Shown here piece after piece: positions 60,316 to 64,000 of a stretch of 64,000 bases of DNA; the first letter of the stretch is position 1, and every line of letters starts with the position of its first letter. A program made the position numbers and the translations under genes. The stretch lies in assembly GCF_001426405.1 (NCBI RefSeq), contig NZ_LMEP01000023.1, positions 186,001 to 250,000 on the forward strand, given 5' to 3'. Under the pieces are notes generated by a model. The model was not told the DNA's origin and made no database searches. It saw only the letters and a program-made list of their open reading frames with translations. Source of the DNA: Streptomyces sp. Root1304 (GTDB taxonomy: Bacteria > Actinomycetota > Actinomycetes > Streptomycetales > Streptomycetaceae).

Positions 60316-61785
60316 TCAGGCCACCCAGTCCGGGAGCGCGGGGGTGGCGAAGCCGCCCGGGGCGCCGTCGAGGGCCGCCGCGAGCCGTTCCGCCGCCGGC
60401 TCGTACACCTCCGCGGGCAGCGTGAACGGGATGCGCAGCCGGTGCTCGTGCGTACCGGGGTCGACTCCGAACCGGGCGCCGCCCTCGACCCGCACCCCGT
60501 GTCGCAGGGCGCGCGTGGCGAGGCCCGAGGCGACCGGCCGGCCCAGGTCGATCCACAGGCACATCCCGCCCGGCGGCACCGTCCAGCGCCACTCGGGCAC
60601 ATGGCGGGCCAGGGCCGAGGTCAGCGCGTCGCGGCGCAGCCGCAGCTCCTCGACGCGGCGCGGCAGGATCACGTCGAGCCGGTCCAGGAGGGCCACGGCC
60701 ACCAACTGGTCGAGTACCGAACCGGACAGGTCGGCGGTGATCCGCACCCTGGCCAGCTCGGTCACGACCCGGGAAGCGGCCCGGACCCAGCCGACCCGGA
60801 GGCCGCCCCAGCAGCTCTTGCTCAGCGAGCCGACCGAGACGATCTGCTCGCCGTCCCCGCCGGCGGCGGTCGCCGCGAACGGCAGCGGCGCGGGCACGTC
60901 CAGGGCGATGTCCGTCAGCGTCTCGTCCACCACCAGCCAGGTCCCGGTGGACCGCGCGGCCCGCGCGAGGTCCCGGCGCTGCTCCTGAGGCATCAGGTGC
61001 CCGGTCGGATTGTGGAAGTCCGGGATCAGATAGGCCAGGCGCGGCGCGGTCTGCCGGAGCGCGGCGTCGACGAGCCCGGTGTCCCAGCCGGCCTCCGTGA
61101 CCGGAACCGGGGTGACACGGAGCATACGGCCGCGCATCGCGTCGAGGGCGTTGGTGTACGAGGGGTTCTCGGCGAGCACCCGGTCGCCGGGCCGGCCCAG
61201 CAGCGTGAGGACCAGCGAGAGCGCCTGCTGGGCACCCGTGGTGACGAGTATCTGTTCCGGCAGGGTCGGCAGCCCGCGCGCGGTGTAGCGCTCGGCGACG
61301 GCGGCGCGCAGCGCGGGCAGCCCGTACGGGTGGTAGCCCTGAGTGCCCGCGTAGCGGGGCAGCTCGGCCGCGGCGGCCGTGAGCGCGGCGGCCAGTTCCT
61401 CCGCCGGTGCCTCGGGCGCGGCCAGGGCGAGGTCGATCGTGGTCCCGGTGTCGTCGTGGAAGGCGCCGAGCGAGGTCGGCGCCTGACCGTCGGGGAGCGC
61501 GGTCCAGGTGCCCGCGCCACGCCGGCTGTGCGCGTACCCGCTCTCCCTGAGCAGGTCGTACGCACCGGTCACCGTCGTCCTGCTGACGGCGAGCACGGTG
61601 GCGAGTTCCCGCTCGGCCGGCAGCCGGAGACCCAGCGCCACCCGCCCGTCGAGCAGCGCCTCGCGCACCGCCCGCGCGAGCTCCCGGTAGCCGAAGCGGC
61701 CGTCGGGGGGCGGGGTGAGCAGCGACGCGAGCTGGCGGCCCGTAAGGGTGCGGTCCACGGTGCGGACCACGTGTGCCATTGCCAT
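60316..61785 (-). CDS. MocR-family regulator (GntR HTH plus aminotransferase domain)
   Basis: A 489-residue protein. The GntR winged helix (~25-90: YRELARAVREALLDGRVALG, LPAERELATVLAVSRTTVTGAY) is followed by a PLP-binding aminotransferase-like domain (~115-480) with AENPSYTNA, LIPDFHNPTGHLM and SLSKSCWGGLRVGW, the Lys that forms the Schiff base. MocR proteins sense PLP with amines or amino acids. The ATG at 61785 has GGAG at 8 nt; a GTG 3 codons upstream is abutted by the same site. It is divergent from a 60-residue protein and USP-like pair, its likely targets. Confidence 0.92.
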   Translation of the reverse strand: MAMAHVVRTVDRTLTGRQLASLLTPPPDGRFGYRELARAVREALLDGRVALGLRLPAERELATVLAVSRTTVTGAYDLLRESGYAHSRRGAGTWTALPDGQAPTSLGAFHDDTGTTIDLALAAPEAPAEELAAALTAAAAELPRYAGTQGYHPYGLPALRAAVAERYTARGLPTLPEQILVTTGAQQALSLVLTLLGRPGDRVLAENPSYTNALDAMRGRMLRVTPVPVTEAGWDTGLVDAALRQTAPRLAYLIPDFHNPTGHLMPQEQRRDLARAARSTGTWLVVDETLTDIALDVPAPLPFAATAAGGDGEQIVSVGSLSKSCWGGLRVGWVRAASRVVTELARVRITADLSGSVLDQLVAVALLDRLDVILPRRVEELRLRRDALTSALARHVPEWRWTVPPGGMCLWIDLGRPVASGLATRALRHGVRVEGGARFGVDPGTHEHRLRIPFTLPAEVYEPAAERLAAALDGAPGGFATPALPDWVA

Positions 61786-61786
61786 G

Positions 61787-61860
61787 CCAATCACTCCTCA
61801 TTGGCTCTGCTGTCCGGGCCAATAAGGTTACAGACTCCTTTGAGTGGCCTGGTGGCCACC
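61787..61860. promoter_or_regulatory. Divergent MocR-type promoter/operator region
   Basis: Inverted CCAAT (61787-61791) and ATTGG (61800-61804) elements overlap a possible -35 TTGGCT (61801-61806), followed 16 nt later by TAAGGT (61823-61828) as a -10. GTGGCC occurs twice with an 8-bp period (61844-61849 and 61852-61857), the second within GGTGGCCACC. Such AGTGGCC-like half-sites resemble those reported for MocR regulators. Confidence 0.5.
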
Positions 61861-61878
61861 TCGAAAGGAGACAAGTCG

Positions 61879-62061
61879 ATGTCCGGACACTTCACCGACC
61901 GCGACGAGCGGATGTGGCAGCGGCGGGCCGAGGAGACGGCGGCGCGACCCCTGCCGATCGGCGCCTGGCTGAAGGCGCTGCGCGTCCCGCGCCCCGGGGG
62001 GACCCGGGCCGTCCGTCCGGTGTCCGCCTCCGCCCGCCCGCGACCCGCCGAACAGGCGTGA
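61879..62061 (+). CDS. Small basic protein, 60 aa, translationally coupled to USP-like gene
   Basis: Encodes 60 residues starting MSGHFTDRDERMWQRRAEE, too short for many gene finders. AAAGGAG, a near-ideal ribosome site, is 7 nt before the ATG. The first half is charged and helix-like, the rest Arg/Pro-rich; there is no Cys, signal or membrane segment. The stop overlaps the GTG of the following USP-like gene as GTGA, so the two are translated together. It lies divergent from the MocR gene. No family is known to me, but the site and coupling argue it is real. Confidence 0.7.
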   Translation: MSGHFTDRDERMWQRRAEETAARPLPIGAWLKALRVPRPGGTRAVRPVSASARPRPAEQA

Positions 62062-62651
62062 ACGGGCCTGCGGGGTATCCGGCCGGCCCCGTGGCCCGGG
62101 TCGTCGTCGGGGTGACCGGTTCGCTCGCCTCGCTCGCCGCCCTGCGGTACGCGACCGCCCTCGGCCGGCGTGACGAGGTGCCCGTCCTCGCGGTCCTCGC
62201 GTGGGAGCCCCCCGAGGGCGAGGCGCTGTACGCCCGGATGCCCGACCGGGCCTGGGCCCGAACCTGGGCCGAGGACGCCCGCCACCGTCTGGAGGACGCC
62301 TTCGTCGAGGGGCTCGGCGGAGTCCCCTCGGATGTCGACCTCGAGGGCCGTGTGGTCAGGGGCGCCCCGGCGGCGGTGCTGTGCGCGACGGCCGACCGCC
62401 CCGGCGACCTGCTGGTTCTCGGCTCCGCGCCGGGAAGCGGCCGCCGGGGCCGGCTGCGCCGCCGCGCGGTCCTGCGGGCGGTCGTACGCCGGGCGGAGTC
62501 CCCGGTGCTGACCGTGCCGGGCCCGGCCCTGCTGCCCGGCGAGGCCCGGGTACTGCGCCGGAACACCCGTACCCCCGTCTCAGGTCGGCGCGGGCCGACC
62601 GAAACGGGGGTACGGGTGGACGGGGCGCGGGCCGACGGGGGAGCGGGCTGA
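62058..62651 (+). CDS. Universal stress protein-like, single domain
   Basis: A 197-residue protein whose residues ~12-150 fit UspA: ARVVVGVTGSLASLAALRYA, the start of strand 1; DLLVLGSAPGSGRRGRLRRRAVLRAVVRRAESPVLTVP contains a G-rich nucleotide loop, but shorter and more basic than the canonical G-2x-G-9x-G(S/T). Beyond ~155 is an Arg/Gly-rich tail encoded by a terminator-like hairpin (62565-62617), so the true end may be earlier in relatives. It starts with a GTG overlapping the 60-residue gene stop. ATP binding is plausible, not certain. Confidence 0.78.
   Translation: MNGPAGYPAGPVARVVVGVTGSLASLAALRYATALGRRDEVPVLAVLAWEPPEGEALYARMPDRAWARTWAEDARHRLEDAFVEGLGGVPSDVDLEGRVVRGAPAAVLCATADRPGDLLVLGSAPGSGRRGRLRRRAVLRAVVRRAESPVLTVPGPALLPGEARVLRRNTRTPVSGRRGPTETGVRVDGARADGGAG
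62565..62617. terminator. Nested hairpin inside the 3' end of the USP-like gene
   Basis: An outer perfect 14-bp stem (62565-62578 with 62604-62617) encloses an inner perfect 7-bp stem (62583-62589 with 62594-62600). It lies within the USP-like coding frame and 50-100 nt beyond the DUF6777 stop on the other strand. Confidence 0.6.
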
Positions 62652-62665
62652 GGGGCCGGGGCCGC

Positions 62666-64000
62666 TCAGACCCAGGGAGCGGGCCCCGGACCGGCGGCCG
62701 GAACGGTGACAGCCGCCGAAGCGGATCCCGAAGTGGATCCCGAAGCGAAGACGGAACCCGAGACGGAACCCGACGGGGACGTCGCCGCGGAACTCACCGC
62801 GGCCGACTGGCCGGTCGTCGTCAGGTCCGCCGCCGAACTGTCCGTCACGGGCCCGGACTCCGGACCCGACGACTGCGTCGACGGTGACGAGTCGGTCGAC
62901 GGCGGAGGGACGCTCGACGGCGACGAGGTGTCCGACGGCGAGGTCGACGGCGAGGACGGCGACGCCGTGGGGGACAGCGTGGACGGACACGGCGAGGGCG
63001 TGACGCCACCACTGGGCGTCGGCGTCTCCGTACCCGTCACCGTCACACACGGCACCGGGGACGACGGCGAGGTGGACGGCGATGTGGACGTCGAGGCCGA
63101 GGTGGACGGCGACGTCGACGGGGAGACCGTGGGCGGCGGGGGAGGCGGCGGGGTCGGCTTGTCGTGCTTGCCGTGGTCGCCGTGCTGCCGTGCGAACCAG
63201 CTGTCGTCCTGGGGGTCGTACACCACGAAGACGTTCACGACCGTCACCGACGGCGCCACCACGACCACCTGGGAGGACTGGTAGCCCTGCCACGGCGTGC
63301 CCGTCGTCCGGGGCGACTTCTGCGCCACCGGACCGGTCAGCGGATTGCCGCAGGCGCAGCGCACCCGGGGCACCCCGCGACCGTCGACCATGACCGCGGT
63401 GCCGGTCTGCAGAACCGCCTGAAACGTGGTGGCGGCGCCGTCCTTGAAGCCGTGGTTCGTCACCCGGGTGTCGGCGCGGAGCTGAAGCGGGGTCAGGGAG
63501 CGCAGATAGCCCGGCACGTCGGCGGCGGAGATGCCCAGGACCGAGGCGAAGGCCGCGTTCTTCGCGGGTTCGCCCGAGAGGTAGCGCACCTGCTGCTCCA
63601 CGTCGCAGCTGCTCACCGACTGCGTCCCGCCGTAGAGACCGGGGGTCGACCCCGAGACCTCGGTCGCGGCCGAAGCGGTACGGGGCGGCAGCGAGGCCGG
63701 GGAGGCGGAGGCGCCGTCATTGCGGGCCGTCGACCTGGTGAACGGGTCGGGCCCGGAGGCCGCCGCGTTCTGGAGGAAGACCTCGCCGCCACCGGAGCCT
63801 CCCGCCGTGTCGCCCGAATTGTCGGGGCGGTTGGTGAGGACGACGGCGAGCGCGGCGGCCGCGACCAGGACGGCGGTGACCGAGGCGACCTTCGGGACGG
63901 AGCGCCACCAGGGGCCCTTGCCGGGGCCGCCCTTGCCGTCCGCGCCACCGGGACCGCCCGGGGTGCCGCCGCCGCTTCCGGGGCCGCCACCGGACGAGCC
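62666..64000 (-). CDS. DUF6777 domain membrane protein, N-terminus outside window
   Basis: The gene runs off the right edge; 444 residues are visible. From the edge inwards: a Gly/Ser/Pro-rich lead, one membrane segment (VASVTAVLVAAAALAVVL, complement of about 63840-63895), a linker EVFLQNAAASGPDPF, the DUF6777 domain (complement of about 63100-63700, with SSCDVEQQVRYLSGEPAKNA and RVTNHGFKDGAATTFQAVLQ), and a ~140-residue Ser/Thr/Pro tail with many PSTSPS-like repeats. The domain is exported and found mainly in streptomycetes; its function is unknown. A shorter reading from a GTG at 63616 would cut the domain, so the longer frame is right. Confidence 0.88.
   Translation of the reverse strand, partial: GSSGGGPGSGGGTPGGPGGADGKGGPGKGPWWRSVPKVASVTAVLVAAAALAVVLTNRPDNSGDTAGGSGGGEVFLQNAAASGPDPFTRSTARNDGASASPASLPPRTASAATEVSGSTPGLYGGTQSVSSCDVEQQVRYLSGEPAKNAAFASVLGISAADVPGYLRSLTPLQLRADTRVTNHGFKDGAATTFQAVLQTGTAVMVDGRGVPRVRCACGNPLTGPVAQKSPRTTGTPWQGYQSSQVVVVAPSVTVVNVFVVYDPQDDSWFARQHGDHGKHDKPTPPPPPPPTVSPSTSPSTSASTSTSPSTSPSSPVPCVTVTGTETPTPSGGVTPSPCPSTLSPTASPSSPSTSPSDTSSPSSVPPPSTDSSPSTQSSGPESGPVTDSSAADLTTTGQSAAVSSAATSPSGSVSGSVFASGSTSGSASAAVTVPAAGPGPAPWV

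Overview
This is a 64 kb stretch of chromosome from a Streptomyces-type actinomycete. The evidence is very high G+C with strong third-position G/C bias, frequent GTG starts, 4-nt ATGA/GTGA gene overlaps, and many Streptomyces-typical families (DUF5133, DUF6058, DUF6777, DUF1876, DUF2252, MocR, HutC-type GntR, monomeric isocitrate dehydrogenase). One gene (27216-28190) carries a rare in-frame TTA codon. I see no rRNA, tRNA, transposase, integrase, phage gene or CRISPR array. The window looks like core or semi-core chromosome with small accessory modules. It opens inside a GH15 glycosidase gene and closes inside a DUF6777 gene.

Layout: 0-7 kb holds the GH15 tail, a small membrane protein, a PAP2 phosphatase, icd with a strong terminator, an unusual ECF sigma factor fused to a zinc-binding motif, a membrane segment and an extracytoplasmic CAP domain, and a convergent stand-alone CAP protein. 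7-13 kb holds a universal stress protein and a sulfur/thiol-flavoured locus: a DszC/SfnB-like monooxygenase, an Rrf2 regulator with a candidate operator, a Cys leader-peptide-like ORF, tandem hairpins and a glutathionyl-hydroquinone-reductase-like protein lacking the catalytic Cys. 13-22 kb holds DUF5133, a class II UvrA, DUF6058, a D,D-carboxypeptidase, a two-RCK channel-like protein, a P450 and a Nudix hydrolase.

22-30 kb holds a glycerol operon (glycerol kinase, GlpA-like and GlpB-like flavoproteins) divergent from a TTA-containing gene translated through a 9-codon upstream ORF, followed by an APC permease. 30-36 kb holds a HutC-type GntR with a dre-like operator, DUF2252, a flavin monooxygenase, PadR and a FadH-type enoate reductase with a MarR-like palindrome upstream. 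36-46 kb is rich in metal and C3 metabolism: cbiMNQO under a cobalamin riboswitch (cobalt import), dhaKLM (dihydroxyacetone phosphorylation), and a CzrA-like ArsR regulator divergent from an SPC-motif P1B ATPase (probable cobalt/zinc export).

46-56 kb holds DJ-1/GlxA proteins, an MDR reductase, a mycothiol-dependent-isomerase-like protein, CBS-BON, a secreted beta-propeller and a secreted metallohydrolase-discoidin protein. 56-64 kb holds a glutarate/glutaryl-CoA module (FCD-GntR, family III CoA transferase, glutaryl-CoA dehydrogenase) with twin operator-like palindromes, an FBP zinc protein, and a MocR regulator divergent from a coupled 60-aa ORF and USP-like gene. Gene ends are mostly marked by long GC-rich hairpins between convergent genes, and several intergenic regions carry short GC-rich tandem repeats. 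The best candidates for something little described are the sigma-CAP fusion, the sulfur leader locus and the MocR/small protein/USP unit.
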